NCBI RefSeq assembly: GCF_013328205.1
Contig: NZ_JABULH010000005.1
Location: forward strand, 124,001 to 188,000
Source of the DNA: Sphingomonas hominis
Lineage (GTDB): Bacteria > Pseudomonadota > Alphaproteobacteria > Sphingomonadales > Sphingomonadaceae
Direction of reading: 5' to 3'
Length of the DNA: 64,000 bases
In this document: positions 36,689 to 46,091 of the stretch, piece after piece
How positions within the stretch are numbered: position 1 is the stretch's first letter
How the letters are laid out: every line of letters starts with the position of its first letter
The notes under the pieces: model-generated
Database searches by the model: none
Seen by the model: only the letters and a program-made list of their open reading frames with translations
What the model was told of the DNA's origin: nothing
Made by a program: the position numbers and the translations under genes

Positions 36689-38287
36689 GTGAGCGACCAG
36701 ACGCAGTCCGACGGGCGCTCCCTGTCCAAACCATTGAGCGTGCCCGAACCGCCGAGCGTGCCCGCAGCGTCGGGCTGGCGCGTCGACGAGGCGCGTCGGT
36801 CGGCGGCGTTGGAGGCATACGAGCTCGACCTGCTGCGCAACTCGCCGGCGCTGAAACAGATCACCGATTTCGCCGCGCGGCTGTGCGACGCGCCCGTGGC
36901 GCTGGTCAGCCTGGTCGAGGAAACGCGGCAGTCGTTCCTCTCGGCGACGGGCACCGACCTGTGCGGCACGCCGCGTAGCGAGTCCTTCTGCGCCCACGCG
37001 ATGTGGGGCAGCGAGGTGATGGTCGTCCCCGACCTGACGCTTGATCCGCGCTTCGTGCACAACCCGCTGCTGGTCGACCCGGGCGTGCGCTTCTACGCCG
37101 GCGCGCCGCTCGTCAGCGATGACGGTATCCCGCTCGGCGCTTTATGCGTGCTCGACATGGCGCCGCGGCCCGGTGGGCTGACCGCGCTCCAGCACGAGGG
37201 TCTCGTCGTGCTCGCCTCCAACGTGCTCGCGCGGCTGCGCGACTCGCGCGACGGTGCCGCATGGCGCGCCGCGGAGAACGACGCGCGCCGCGCCGCGCTC
37301 GACAGCGAGACGCGCTTCCGCACGCTTGCCGACACCATGCCGCAGATGGTGTGGTCGACGCTGCCCGACGGTTATCATGATTATTATAATGCACGTTGGT
37401 ACGAGTTCACCGGCATGCCCGAAGGTTCGACCGACGGCGCGGAGTGGAACGGCGTGTTCCACCCCGAGGATCAGGAGCGGGCGTGGGCGGTGTGGGGCCA
37501 CTCGCTCGATACCGGTGAGCCGTATCAGATCGAGTATCGGCTGCGACACCGCGACGGCACCTATCGCTGGGTGCTGGGGCGCGCGCTGCCGATCCGCGAC
37601 GCGGGCGCGCGCATCACGCGCTGGTTCGGCACCTGCACCGACATCCACGAGCAGAAACTCGCCCTCGAACAGCGCGAGGTGATCAGCCAGGAGCTGTCGC
37701 ACCGCATCAAGAACATCTTCTCGGTCGTCGCCGGGCTGATCCAGTTCGCCGCGCGCAGCCATCCCGGCTTCGCGCCCGTCGCCACCGACCTGCGCCAGCG
37801 CATCACCGCACTGGGGCGCGCGCATGATTTCGTGCGGCCGCACAGTCCGCGATCACGCCCCGACGCACCGCAGGACAGTTTGCGCGGCCTGCTGACGCAA
37901 TTGTTCGCGCCCTACCAATCAGTCGTCGGCGACAGCGCACGGATCGCGATCACCGGCACCGACCTGCGGATCGACGATCGCGCCGCGACCCCGCTCGCGC
38001 TGTTGTTCCACGAACTGGCAACCAACGCGACCAAATACGGCGCGTTATCGCGGGCGGAAGGGTCGGTGACGCTCGACGTCGCGCACAGCGACGGCATGGT
38101 GACGATGCGCTGGGACGAGGCCGGCGGCCCCGCGATCGGCGGCGCGAGCGACCATGTGGGGTTCGGTACGCAGTTGATCGAATTGTCGGCGGTGCGTCAG
38201 CTCGGCGGATCGATCGATCGCGACTGGCGGAGCGCCGGCCTGTCAGTGACGCTCACCGCCCCACTCGCCGCGTTCAGCCGGGTTTAG
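36689..38287 (+). CDS. GAF-PAS sensor histidine kinase, HWE type
   Basis: A 532-residue soluble kinase starting with GTG directly after the ssb stop. Residues about 50-185 form a GAF domain (FAARLCDAPVALVSLVEETR, SFCAHAMWGSEVMVVPDLT). A PAS domain follows at about 205-325 (TLADTMPQMVWSTLPDGYHDYYNARWYEFTG, with its PAC end WFGTCTDIHEQKL). The kinase core has ELSHRIKNIFSVVAGLIQF (His338) and an ATPase region with the W-x-E of HWE kinases (MRWDEAGGP). Many such kinases sense light or redox; no Cys typical of LOV is seen. Its stop overlaps that of the convergent receiver protein. Confidence 0.88.
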   Translation: MSDQTQSDGRSLSKPLSVPEPPSVPAASGWRVDEARRSAALEAYELDLLRNSPALKQITDFAARLCDAPVALVSLVEETRQSFLSATGTDLCGTPRSESFCAHAMWGSEVMVVPDLTLDPRFVHNPLLVDPGVRFYAGAPLVSDDGIPLGALCVLDMAPRPGGLTALQHEGLVVLASNVLARLRDSRDGAAWRAAENDARRAALDSETRFRTLADTMPQMVWSTLPDGYHDYYNARWYEFTGMPEGSTDGAEWNGVFHPEDQERAWAVWGHSLDTGEPYQIEYRLRHRDGTYRWVLGRALPIRDAGARITRWFGTCTDIHEQKLALEQREVISQELSHRIKNIFSVVAGLIQFAARSHPGFAPVATDLRQRITALGRAHDFVRPHSPRSRPDAPQDSLRGLLTQLFAPYQSVVGDSARIAITGTDLRIDDRAATPLALLFHELATNATKYGALSRAEGSVTLDVAHSDGMVTMRWDEAGGPAIGGASDHVGFGTQLIELSAVRQLGGSIDRDWRSAGLSVTLTAPLAAFSRV

Positions 38288-38673
38288 TCCAGCCTAACGA
38301 AGTCGGCGTCGACGGTTGCTTCGTTGCTGCCCGCCGCCGCGATCGCCGCGGCCGCCAGGATCGCCTGGTCGCTGAACGGCTTGCGGACGTAGCCGAGCGC
38401 CGCGGGCACCGTGCCGATCTGTCCGGGGTTGGCGGTGACGAACACGACCTTCACGCCGTAATCGCGCGCGATCCGCTCGGCGACGATCGGACCGGTCGGC
38501 CCGTCGCGCAGGTTCACGTCGACGAACGCGAACGAGCATGCCGGTGCAGCGGCGAGCGCCTGCGCGCTGTCGGCCGCGATCGCACCCACCGTATAGCCTG
38601 CATCGACCAGGATACGCTCCAGGTCGAGGGCGACGAAGATCTCGTCTTCAACGATGAGCGCGGTTTTGGGCAT
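38284..38673 (-). CDS. Single-domain response regulator
   Basis: A 129-residue receiver protein, [21 protein letters not shown], with the acidic pair in VEDE, the phosphorylation Asp52 in FAFVDVNLRDG, Thr80 in FVTANPG, and Lys98 in YVRKPFSD. There is no output domain. Its partner is probably the convergent HWE kinase; the two genes share four bases at their ends. Such single receivers may act as phosphate sinks or bind a stress-response anti-anti-sigma. The start lies 26 bases within the 3' end of metW. Confidence 0.88.
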   Translation of the reverse strand: MPKTALIVEDEIFVALDLERILVDAGYTVGAIAADSAQALAAAPACSFAFVDVNLRDGPTGPIVAERIARDYGVKVVFVTANPGQIGTVPAALGYVRKPFSDQAILAAAAIAAAGSNEATVDADFVRLD

Positions 38674-39313
38674 CGGTCTCGGAAAGGTTGCTATCGAATT
38701 CAGCTAACCTTGAGCAACGTTCTTGGTTCCGAGCAAGCAGGAATACGGCGTGTTCGGCCATAAGATTGGCCGCCGCGCTGCCGATCTCCTGGTCGCCCGA
38801 CAAGAACCAGGCGCGCTCGACGGCGACGCCGCGCGCGCGCAGGAACGCGCGGAAATCGTCGATCGTCAGATGGTGGATGTTGGGCGTGTCGTACCATTCC
38901 TCCGGCAACAGCCGCGTCACCGGCATGCGCCCTCCCCACAGCAACGACAGCCGCACCCGCCAGTGCGCGAAATTGGGAAAGCTGACGAACGCGCGCCGCC
39001 CGATCCTCAGCAGATGGTCGAGCACCAGATGCGGCGCGCGCGCGGTCTGCAACGTCTGGCTGAGGATCGCATAGTCGAAGCTCGCGTCGGGGTAGCCCGC
39101 CAGATCGACATCGGCATCGCCCTGGATCACGCTCAACCCACGCGCGACCGCATCGGCGACCTTGACGGCATCGATCTCCAGCCCGCGCGCGTCGACCCCC
39201 GCCTCGTCGCGCAGCGCTGCCATCAGGTCACCCGTTCCGCACCCGACATCGAGCACGCGGCTGCCCCGCGCGACGTGCGCGGCGATGATCGCGAGGTCGG
39301 GACGCAAGCTCAC
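38648..39313 (-). CDS. metW: Methionine biosynthesis protein MetW
   Basis: A 221-residue Rossmann-fold protein. [20 protein letters not shown] is a SAM-type motif I; the family core continues with [45 protein letters not shown] and [20 protein letters not shown]. MetW supports MetX for homoserine acylation in many proteobacteria. It starts in a 4-base overlap with the metX stop. The C-terminal 20 residues are not conserved and overlap the receiver gene. Confidence 0.93.
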   Translation of the reverse strand: MSLRPDLAIIAAHVARGSRVLDVGCGTGDLMAALRDEAGVDARGLEIDAVKVADAVARGLSVIQGDADVDLAGYPDASFDYAILSQTLQTARAPHLVLDHLLRIGRRAFVSFPNFAHWRVRLSLLWGGRMPVTRLLPEEWYDTPNIHHLTIDDFRAFLRARGVAVERAWFLSGDQEIGSAAANLMAEHAVFLLARNQERCSRLAEFDSNLSETDAQNRAHR

Positions 39314-40431
39314 GCGCCGAGGAACCCCGCGACGATGCGGTCGAGCTCGGGCGAGTCGAGCAGGAACGCGTCGTGGCCGTACGGACTCGACAGCTCGACG
39401 AAGCTGACCGGCGCCCCGGCGGCGTTCAACGCCTGGACGATCGCGCGCGATTCGGCGGTCGGGTAGAGCCAGTCGGTGTCGAAGCTGACGAGGCAGAAAC
39501 GCGTCGCCGACGCGAACGCATTGGCGAGCCGCCCGCCATGCTCCTCCGCCAGATCGTAATAATCCATCGCGCGGGTGATATAGAGATAGGAATTGGCGTC
39601 GAACCGGTCGGTGAAGCTCAGCCCCTGGTGACGCAGGTAACTCTCGACCTGAAAATCGGCGTCGAAGCCGAAGCTTTTCGCTTCCCTGGCCTGGAGTCGC
39701 CGTCCGAATTTCTCTGTGAGGCCCGCTTCCGACAGATAAGTGATGTGCGCCGCCATCCGTGCCACCGCCAGCCCGCGCGCCGGCGCTTCACGATCGTAAT
39801 AATCGCCCTCGCGCCAGTTCGGGTCGGCCATCACCGCCTGCCGCCCGACCTCGTGAAACGCGATGTTCTGCGCGGTGTGGCGCGCGGTGGAGGCGATCAC
39901 CACTGCCGCCGCGACCCGCTGAGGATAGGTCGCGGCCCAACTGAGCGCCTGCATTCCGCCCATCGACCCGCCGACCACCGCCGCCAGCCGGGCGATGCCG
40001 AGATGGTCGAGCAGCAAAGCTTGCGCGCGCACCATGTCGCGAATCGTGATGACGGGAAACGCCATGCCCCAGGCGCGCCCGGTTACGGGGTTGATCGAGG
40101 CGGGGCCGGATGACCCCATGCAACTGCCCAGTACGTTGGCGCACACGACGAAGAACCGGTTCGTGTCGATCGGCTTGCCCGGCCCGACCATTCGCTGCCA
40201 CCAGCCCGGCTTGCCGGTGCGCGGGTGCGGGCTGGCGAGGTGGTGGTCGCCAGTCAGCGCGTGGCAGACGAGGATCGCGTTGCCCGCATCCCTGTCGAGG
40301 GTACCATAGGTCTCGTACGCGATCTCGACCGGCGACAGCGTCGCGCCGCCGTCGAGGTGGAGCGGACCTGGCAGCGACACGCGGCGCGACAGGCCGAAGC
40401 GTTGATCGTCAGAAAGGGAGGCGAGCGACAT
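39310..40431 (-). CDS. metX: Homoserine O-acyltransferase MetX
   Basis: A 373-residue alpha/beta hydrolase fold enzyme. Conserved blocks are [34 protein letters not shown] and the nucleophile elbow [16 protein letters not shown]; the Asp and His of the triad appear in [14 protein letters not shown] and [12 protein letters not shown]. It activates homoserine with acetyl- or succinyl-CoA; which one cannot be read here. Expected regulation by SAM-II was looked for and not found; an intergenic palindrome lies upstream. metX-metW form a typical alphaproteobacterial operon. Confidence 0.94.
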   Translation of the reverse strand: MSLASLSDDQRFGLSRRVSLPGPLHLDGGATLSPVEIAYETYGTLDRDAGNAILVCHALTGDHHLASPHPRTGKPGWWQRMVGPGKPIDTNRFFVVCANVLGSCMGSSGPASINPVTGRAWGMAFPVITIRDMVRAQALLLDHLGIARLAAVVGGSMGGMQALSWAATYPQRVAAAVVIASTARHTAQNIAFHEVGRQAVMADPNWREGDYYDREAPARGLAVARMAAHITYLSEAGLTEKFGRRLQAREAKSFGFDADFQVESYLRHQGLSFTDRFDANSYLYITRAMDYYDLAEEHGGRLANAFASATRFCLVSFDTDWLYPTAESRAIVQALNAAGAPVSFVELSSPYGHDAFLLDSPELDRIVAGFLGA

Positions 40432-40495
40432 CGAGCCGCCGCGATAATCCGCGCCCCGTCATCCCGCAAGCAACGCCACCCTCGCCAGCAACCCA

Positions 40496-40582
40496 CCGTC
40501 ATCCCGGACTTGATCCGGGATCCCGCTTCTTCTCTCGCCGCCCGACAAAAGCGGGACCCCGGATCAAGTCCGGGGTGACGAG
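40496..40582. repeat. Long intergenic palindrome (GGACTTGATCC family)
   Basis: CCCGGACTTGATCCGGGATC and its inverted arm CCCCGGATCAAGTCCGGGG flank the GCTTCTTCTC centre. This is the most symmetric copy in the window, between the divergent metX and hisC. Confidence 0.8.
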
Positions 40583-40660
40583 AGGATTTGTGCGTTCGCA
40601 GCGCCTCGACTTGAACGACCCGCTTCCCCCGGCCCGCCCTCGGCACTAAGCCTCCGCACC

Positions 40661-41830
40661 ATGACCGACACCGCGACCGCACGCCAGAACGCTCCCGCCC
40701 CGAAGCAGTGGGTGATGGACATCGCGCCCTACATCCCCGGCCGCTCGACCACCGACGACGGGCGCAAGGTCGCCAAACTGTCGTCGAACGAGAACCCGCT
40801 CGGCACCTCGCCCGCCGCGCGTGCGGCTTACGCCTCCGCCGCCGACACGCTCGAGCGCTATCCCGACGCGAGCGCGGCACCGGTGCGCGAGGCGATCGCC
40901 GCGGCGTTCGATCTCGATCCTGCACGCATCATCTACGGCAATGGCTCGGACGAGATCCTCCACCTCGCCGCCGGCGCCTTCGCGGGTCAGGGCGACGAGG
41001 TGATCTTCGTCCGCTACGGCTTCGCGGTGTACGAGATCGCGGCACGGCGCGTCGGCGCGACGCCGGTGATCGCGCCCGATCGCGACTATGCCACCGACGT
41101 CGACGCGGTGCTCGCTGCCGTCACCGACCGCACCCGCGTCGTCTACATCGCCAACCCCAACAACCCGACCGGCACCTTCGCCGCTCGCGCGGAAATCGCG
41201 CGCCTCCACGCCGGGCTGCCGAGCCACGTGCTGCTGGTGCTCGACCAAGCCTATGCCGAATATCTCGACGCCGCCGACGACGACGGCGGGCTCGACCTCG
41301 CACGCACCGCGTCCAACGTGCTCGTCACGCGCACCTTTTCCAAGATCCACGGCCTCGCGTCCGAACGGATCGGCTGGGGCTACGCGCATGCCGACATCAT
41401 CCAGGCGCTGCATCGCATCCGCCTGCCGTTCAACGTGACGATCGGCGGGCAGCGCGCGGCGGTGGCGGCGATCGAGGATCGCGCGTTCGTCGAGGCGACG
41501 CGGGTCCACAATGCCGAGTGGCGCGCGTGGTTCAACCAGGAGGTCGCCAGCCTCGGCAACGCCGGCCTGCGCGCGATCCCCAGCCAGGCGAACTTCGTCC
41601 TCGTCGTGTTCGAGGGCGAGCTGACTGCCGAGACCGCGTACAAGGGGCTGATGGACGCAGGGTTCATCGTCCGCTGGCTGCCCGGTCAGGGTCTTGCGCA
41701 AGGCCTGCGCATCACGATCGGCACCGAGGAAGAGACGCGCGGCGTCGCCGCGGCGCTACGCGCGCTCGTCGAACAGCACGCCTCCCCCGCGCACGCCACC
41801 CCGGCCGATCAGGGCATCGAGCGCGGCTGA
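40661..41830 (+). CDS. hisC: Histidinol-phosphate aminotransferase / aromatic aminotransferase
   Basis: A 389-residue PLP enzyme of fold type [59 protein letters not shown], and the PLP lysine in [16 protein letters not shown]. It transfers the amino group to imidazole-acetol phosphate and, in many bacteria, also to prephenate or phenylpyruvate. Its 1-base overlap with tyrC (TGATG) argues that here it serves tyrosine/phenylalanine synthesis as well as or instead of histidine. Confidence 0.9.
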   Translation: MTDTATARQNAPAPKQWVMDIAPYIPGRSTTDDGRKVAKLSSNENPLGTSPAARAAYASAADTLERYPDASAAPVREAIAAAFDLDPARIIYGNGSDEILHLAAGAFAGQGDEVIFVRYGFAVYEIAARRVGATPVIAPDRDYATDVDAVLAAVTDRTRVVYIANPNNPTGTFAARAEIARLHAGLPSHVLLVLDQAYAEYLDAADDDGGLDLARTASNVLVTRTFSKIHGLASERIGWGYAHADIIQALHRIRLPFNVTIGGQRAAVAAIEDRAFVEATRVHNAEWRAWFNQEVASLGNAGLRAIPSQANFVLVVFEGELTAETAYKGLMDAGFIVRWLPGQGLAQGLRITIGTEEETRGVAAALRALVEQHASPAHATPADQGIERG

Positions 41831-42738
41831 TGCTCCCGTTCGCGCGCGTGACCGTCATTGGATTGGGGCTGATCGGCTCCTCGATCGCGCGCGCGGTGCG
41901 GGAATATATGCCAAGCGTCCGCCTGACCGGGCATGATGCGAGCCCGGAGGTGCGCGAGGCGGCGCGCGCGCTGCGCCTTGCCGACGACGTGACCGACACC
42001 GCGGGCGCAGCGGTGACCGACGCCGACCTCGTCATCCTGTGCGTGCCGGTCGGCGCGATGGGCGCGGTCGCGGCCGAGATCGCCGCAGACCTGCCCGCGG
42101 ACGCGATCGTCAGCGACGTCGGCAGTTGCAAGGCATCGGTCGCCGCCGCGCTCACCACGCATTTGCCGGCGGCGCAGGTGATCCCCGCCCATCCGGTTGC
42201 GGGCACCGAGCAGAGCGGGCCCGAGGCGGGCTTTTCAACGCTGTTTCGCGGTCGCTGGTGCATCGTAACCCCCCTCCCGGACAACGACCCCGTAGCCGTC
42301 GAGCGCGTCGCGGAGTTCTGGCGCCGGCTGGGCGCCGAGGTCGAGCAGATGGCGCCCGACCACCACGACCTCGTCCTTGCCGTCACCAGCCACCTGCCGC
42401 ACCTGATCGCCTACACGATCGTCGGCACCGCCGACGACCTCGAACAGGTGACCGAGAGCGAGGTGATCAAATTCTCCGCCGGCGGCTTCCGCGACTTCAC
42501 GCGCATCGCCGCGTCTGATCCGACCATGTGGCGCGACGTGTTCCTGTCGAACAAGGACGCGGTGCTCGACATGCTGCAACGCTTCTCGGAGGACCTGTCG
42601 CAATTGCAGCGCGCGATCCGCTGGGGCGACGGCGACGCGCTATACGATCGCTTCGCGCGCACCCGCGCGATCCGGCGCTCGATCGTCGACCAGGGCCAGG
42701 ACGACGCCGCCGCCGACTTCGGCCGCAAGCACGACTAG
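41830..42738 (+). CDS. tyrC: Prephenate/arogenate (cyclohexadienyl) dehydrogenase
   Basis: A 302-residue dehydrogenase with the NAD fingerprint VTVIGLGLIGSSIARAV, VILCVPVGAMGAV, and the active-site segment IPAHPVAGTEQSGPEAG containing the catalytic His; SHLPHLIAYTIVG and GGFRDFTRIAASDPTMW are further conserved blocks. It oxidises prephenate or arogenate to give the tyrosine precursor. No ACT domain follows, so feedback control, if any, is internal. Translationally coupled to hisC. Confidence 0.9.
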   Translation: MLPFARVTVIGLGLIGSSIARAVREYMPSVRLTGHDASPEVREAARALRLADDVTDTAGAAVTDADLVILCVPVGAMGAVAAEIAADLPADAIVSDVGSCKASVAAALTTHLPAAQVIPAHPVAGTEQSGPEAGFSTLFRGRWCIVTPLPDNDPVAVERVAEFWRRLGAEVEQMAPDHHDLVLAVTSHLPHLIAYTIVGTADDLEQVTESEVIKFSAGGFRDFTRIAASDPTMWRDVFLSNKDAVLDMLQRFSEDLSQLQRAIRWGDGDALYDRFARTRAIRRSIVDQGQDDAAADFGRKHD

Positions 42739-42828
42739 GGCAATCGCCAACTCGCTCCCCAATATCGAAGGAAGGCGAGTGGGTCTGTGGCCCAGAAAAT
42801 GCGGCTTGCTTTAGCAGGTCACCTCCTC

Positions 42829-42917
42829 CGTCATCCCGGGCTCAACCCGGGATCCCGCTTCTTCTGCGAAGCCGGTGCACAGGCAGCGGGACCCCCGATC
42901 AAGTCCGCGGTGACGAG
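42829..42917. repeat. Long intergenic palindrome (GGACTTGATCC family)
   Basis: CCGGGCTCAACCCGGGATCC and the inverted GATCAAGTCCGCGGTGACG flank GCTTCTTCTGCG. It lies in the gene-free stretch 42739-43098 between convergent tyrC and plsC, which also holds a copy of the GGTCA repeat and a weak match to the CAGATCGCGGGCGTG repeat near 42947; nothing else is seen. Confidence 0.75.
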
Positions 42918-43066
42918 TACCGCCGCGAAACGCTGCCCGCGCCCGCTGTCCTACACGCGACTGATCACCTACCCGGATCGGCGCTCTTTGCCATTATCCG
43001 ACACAGACGCGCACACACGTCCAGGGTGCGACTTTCGGCAAACGATCGGCACCCCGCGGCGACACA

Positions 43067-43095
43067 CGTTGGTGTGACCTTCGCGTGACCTTCCG
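43067..43095 (-). repeat. Isolated GGTCA direct-repeat unit (reverse orientation)
   Basis: Read on the minus strand the unit is AAGGTCACGCGAAGGTCAC followed by ACCAACG, the same as at 60071-60108. It ends four bases from the plsC stop. Confidence 0.75.
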
Positions 43096-43098
43096 CGC

Positions 43099-43788
43099 TC
43101 AATCGTTGAGCGCGTTGATCGCGGCGTGGACGCGCTCCTCCGCCTCGCGCCGCGGCAGGCCCGGCGGGATCGCCTCGCCGATCAGCACGCGGATCGGCCC
43201 CGAATGCGCGTGCCCCTTGCGCGGCCAGCGGCGGCCGCTGTCGAGCGCGATCGGCACCACCGGATAGCCGAGCGCACGGTACAGGCCGGCGAACCCTGAG
43301 CGCAGCGGCGGGTGTTCGCCGTGCGGCATCCGCGTTCCTTCCGGAAACACGATCACCGACCGCCCCGCCGCCTTGAAGGTCGCGGCATCGGCCATGAGCT
43401 GGCGCAGCGCCTTGGCCGATGCCTCGCGGTCGACCGGCAGCGCGCCGTAGATGCGCGCCGCCCAGCCCCAGATCGGGATCTGCGACAATTCGCGCTTTAT
43501 GACGACGGCCGGCCCGCCCAGCCGGTACGGCAGCTCCAGCGTCTCGAACATCGCCTCGTGCTTGGCGGCGAACAGCACCGGTCCCGGCGGCAGCGCCGCG
43601 CCCTCGAAATGCGCCCGAACCCCCATCACCCAGCGCGCGATGAACGTGTGATAGCGTGCCCAGCCGTGCGCATAGGGGATCATCGCGCGCGGCCCGAACA
43701 GCGCGACGAACGGGATTACGAGCACCACGATCAGCGATCCGATCGCGAACAGCAATCGGAACAGCCACGTCCGCACTACGTCACCCAC
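43099..43788 (-). CDS. plsC: 1-acyl-sn-glycerol-3-phosphate acyltransferase
   Basis: A 229-residue membrane enzyme with one N-terminal hydrophobic helix (LFRLLFAIGSLIVVLVIPFV). The catalytic motif is AAKHEAMFETLEL, with Glu at the last position of the HX4D box (HX4E), as in other alphaproteobacterial PlsC. FPEGTRMPHGEHP is the acyl-acceptor phosphate-binding block. It adds the second fatty acid to lysophosphatidate in phospholipid synthesis. It overlaps the end of ydcF by 8 bases and closes the ftsE-ftsX-ydcF-plsC operon. Confidence 0.88.
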   Translation of the reverse strand: MGDVVRTWLFRLLFAIGSLIVVLVIPFVALFGPRAMIPYAHGWARYHTFIARWVMGVRAHFEGAALPPGPVLFAAKHEAMFETLELPYRLGGPAVVIKRELSQIPIWGWAARIYGALPVDREASAKALRQLMADAATFKAAGRSVIVFPEGTRMPHGEHPPLRSGFAGLYRALGYPVVPIALDSGRRWPRKGHAHSGPIRVLIGEAIPPGLPRREAEERVHAAINALND

Positions 43789-44317
43789 GCCATCTCTCCC
43801 ACCACAACACCGCGCGCCGCAGCAGCAGCTTGTGATATTCGTTCAACAATTGCGCCAGACTGGGGTGCGTCGGCACGCCGTCGGTGACGATGCGGATATC
43901 GGGCCCCAGCGTCTGCGCCAGCTCCATCGCCGCCCGCCGCGCGTGCCAGTTCGAGGTAACGAGCCGCACCGAGCGATAACGATGCTCGGCGACCCACCCC
44001 GCCGTCTCCGCCGCGTTGGAGCGCGTGTCGACCGCCTGCTCGCCCAGATCGACGCAGCACGCGAAGGTCGCGCCGTGACCGTAGGTGCGCACCAGATCGC
44101 GCTTGCGCACGCCCGGCGCGGTGCCCGTCACCAGCATCCGCCGCGCGCGCCCCGCGGCCAACATCGCGAGCCCGCGATCGATCCGACCCGCCGCGCCCGT
44201 CGGCACCACGATCGCGTCGGTGCGCACGTCGTCCACCGGCTCGGGCAGCGCGACCGCGAACAACGCAAAGCCCAGCGCCCAGGCGATCAGCGCCAGCCCG
44301 GCCAAACGTCCGATCAT
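43781..44317 (-). CDS. YdcF family (DUF218) membrane protein
   Basis: A 178-residue protein with an N-terminal membrane helix (GRLAGLALIAWALGFALFAV), then the DUF218 domain: DAIVVPTGAAGRIDRGLAML, RMLVTGTAPGV, RSNAAETAGWVAEHRYRSVRLVTSNWHARRA. The TSNWHARRA segment is a strong family mark. Relatives are linked to envelope and antigen-carrier pathways (SanA, ElyC). The start is uncertain: ATG 44317 is used, and ATG 44326 is in frame. It lies between ftsX and plsC. Confidence 0.8.
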   Translation of the reverse strand: MIGRLAGLALIAWALGFALFAVALPEPVDDVRTDAIVVPTGAAGRIDRGLAMLAAGRARRMLVTGTAPGVRKRDLVRTYGHGATFACCVDLGEQAVDTRSNAAETAGWVAEHRYRSVRLVTSNWHARRAAMELAQTLGPDIRIVTDGVPTHPSLAQLLNEYHKLLLRRAVLWWERWRG

Positions 44318-44350
44318 GGCAACCACCCGGTCACGATGGCGACCGTCCGG

Positions 44351-45220
44351 TCACAGCATCTGCCCCAGGCTGCGCACCACCGCACGCCGCGCGACGCCCG
44401 CCGCCAGCGCGACGAATGCGAACGGCAGCAGCAGCAGCACCCCCCAGCCGAGCCCACCCAGCGTCACCGCGCCGAGCAGTTCGGAGCCGAGCGCGCTCGC
44501 CTGCGCGCCCAGCAATGCCACCGCGACCAGCCCCGCGACCCCGCCTACCGCCGCGCCCAACGCCGCATCGAGCGACAAGCGCCGCTGAAACAGTCGCGCG
44601 ACCTGCACGTCGGTCGCGCCCAGCATGTGCATGACTTCGATCGTGCCGCGATGCGCTTCCAACCCGGCGCGCGCCGCCAGCACGACGACGAACGCGGTCG
44701 CCGCGACCATCATCGCGACCAACGCGAGGCCCAGCACGCTCATCACCGTCAGGAACCGCCGCACCGGCGCCAGCGCCGCGCTGTGCAGGTCGAGCCGCGC
44801 CCCCGGCAGCGCGGCGGCGAGTGCACGGCGCACGCGCGTCACGCTCGCCTTGTCCGCTACCGTCAGGTCGACCATCGCCGGGATCGGCAGGTCGACGTCC
44901 GCCGCATCACCGCCGAGCCACGGCGACAGCAGCCGCGCGATCTCCGCGCGCGGCACGACGCGCACCTGGCTCACCCCCGCGATGCCGGCGAGCACCGCCG
45001 CCGCCTCGCCCACGTCGCGCTCGCGCCGGGCCGGATCGGCGGCGGCGACCTGCACCGTCGCGCGCCCGCCCAATTGCACCCCGATCGCACCGGTGGCGCG
45101 CGCGGTGCCGATCCCGCCCGCGGTCGCCAGCACGGTCAGGAACAGCATCACCGCGATCACCCACACCATGCCGCGTCCGGTGCGCGCGGTTTCTAGGACG
45201 CGCGTGCTCGCCGCGCTCAC
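44351..45220 (-). CDS. ftsX: Cell division protein FtsX
   Basis: A 289-residue ABC permease with four helices. Residues 18-38 are the first, then a periplasmic loop (PIPAMVDLTVADKASVTRVRRAL) and a membrane domain with MHMLGATDVQVARLFQRR, the FtsX/MacB signature. With FtsE it activates murein hydrolases at the septum. Start is GTG 45220 overlapping the ftsE stop by four bases (GTGA). Confidence 0.88.
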   Translation of the reverse strand: MSAASTRVLETARTGRGMVWVIAVMLFLTVLATAGGIGTARATGAIGVQLGGRATVQVAAADPARRERDVGEAAAVLAGIAGVSQVRVVPRAEIARLLSPWLGGDAADVDLPIPAMVDLTVADKASVTRVRRALAAALPGARLDLHSAALAPVRRFLTVMSVLGLALVAMMVAATAFVVVLAARAGLEAHRGTIEVMHMLGATDVQVARLFQRRLSLDAALGAAVGGVAGLVAVALLGAQASALGSELLGAVTLGGLGWGVLLLLPFAFVALAAGVARRAVVRSLGQML

Positions 45221-45921
45221 GAATGGCGTCCCGGCGGATGGCGCAGCATGCCGGTCGGATCGAGCAGCCGCCCGTCGTCGATCCGCATCATCTGCGCCGA
45301 GCGCACGCGCGCGATAAGCTGCAGGTCGTGCGTCGCGATCACCAGCGTGGTGCCGAGCCCGTTCAACGACGCGAACAATTGCAGCAACCGGTCGGCCATG
45401 GCCTCGTCGACGTTGCCGGTCGGCTCGTCGGCAACCAGGATCTCGGGCCGGCCGATCACCGCGCGCGCAATCGCGACGCGTTGCTGCTCGCCGCCCGACA
45501 GCGTCGGCGGTCGCGCCTCCGCGCGGCTGGTGAGCCCGACCCAGGCGAGCATCTCCGACACGGCGTCGCGCACCTCGTCCTCCAGCACGCCGGCGATCCG
45601 CAAGGGGAGCGCGATATTGTCCGCCGCCGACAGGTGCGGCACCAGCCGGAAATCCTGGAACACCACGCCGATACGGCGGCGAAAGCCAGGAATGCGCCCG
45701 CGCGGCAAGGTGACCACGTCGGTGCCGAACAGGTGGATCGCGCCGCGCGTCGGGCGCTGCGCCAGGTACAGCATCTTGAGCAGCGAGGTCTTTCCCGCGC
45801 CGCTCGCGCCAGTCACGAAGTAGAACTCGCCCCCCGTCAGCGAGAAGCTGAGGTCGCGCAAGACCTCCTCGCCCTGGCCGTAGCGCAGCCCCACGTTCTC
45901 GAACTGCACGATTCCGGCCAC
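45217..45921 (-). CDS. ftsE: Cell division ATP-binding protein FtsE
   Basis: A 234-residue ABC ATPase with Walker A GASGAGKTSLLK, Q-loop VVFQDFRLVPHLS, signature LSGGEQQRVAIARA, Walker B ILVADEPTGNVDEAM and switch His in VIATHD. It energises FtsX for septal wall splitting. GTG 45921 (VAGIVQFENVGLRYG) gives the normal length; a longer open frame exists. It is divergent from the zinc-ribbon protein gene at 46092. Confidence 0.93.
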   Translation of the reverse strand: MAGIVQFENVGLRYGQGEEVLRDLSFSLTGGEFYFVTGASGAGKTSLLKMLYLAQRPTRGAIHLFGTDVVTLPRGRIPGFRRRIGVVFQDFRLVPHLSAADNIALPLRIAGVLEDEVRDAVSEMLAWVGLTSRAEARPPTLSGGEQQRVAIARAVIGRPEILVADEPTGNVDEAMADRLLQLFASLNGLGTTLVIATHDLQLIARVRSAQMMRIDDGRLLDPTGMLRHPPGRHS

Positions 45922-46091
45922 CGGCCCGCGACATCCCTTCGCTTGAAGGCGCCCGCCATCGCACGTGGCGGCCCCCTTCATCAAGCTTGGGCAGCGCGCG
46001 GGGCATCATCGCACGTCGTTTCGCCAGCGATACTTGCCAGCGGGGCACGGTAAGTGTTTACGTCGGTAACGATAACCAACAGCGTGGCGTC

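Noticed and set aside
40432-40660. SAM riboswitch in front of metX
   Set aside because: No SAM-II core was found; the leader contains only the palindrome repeat.
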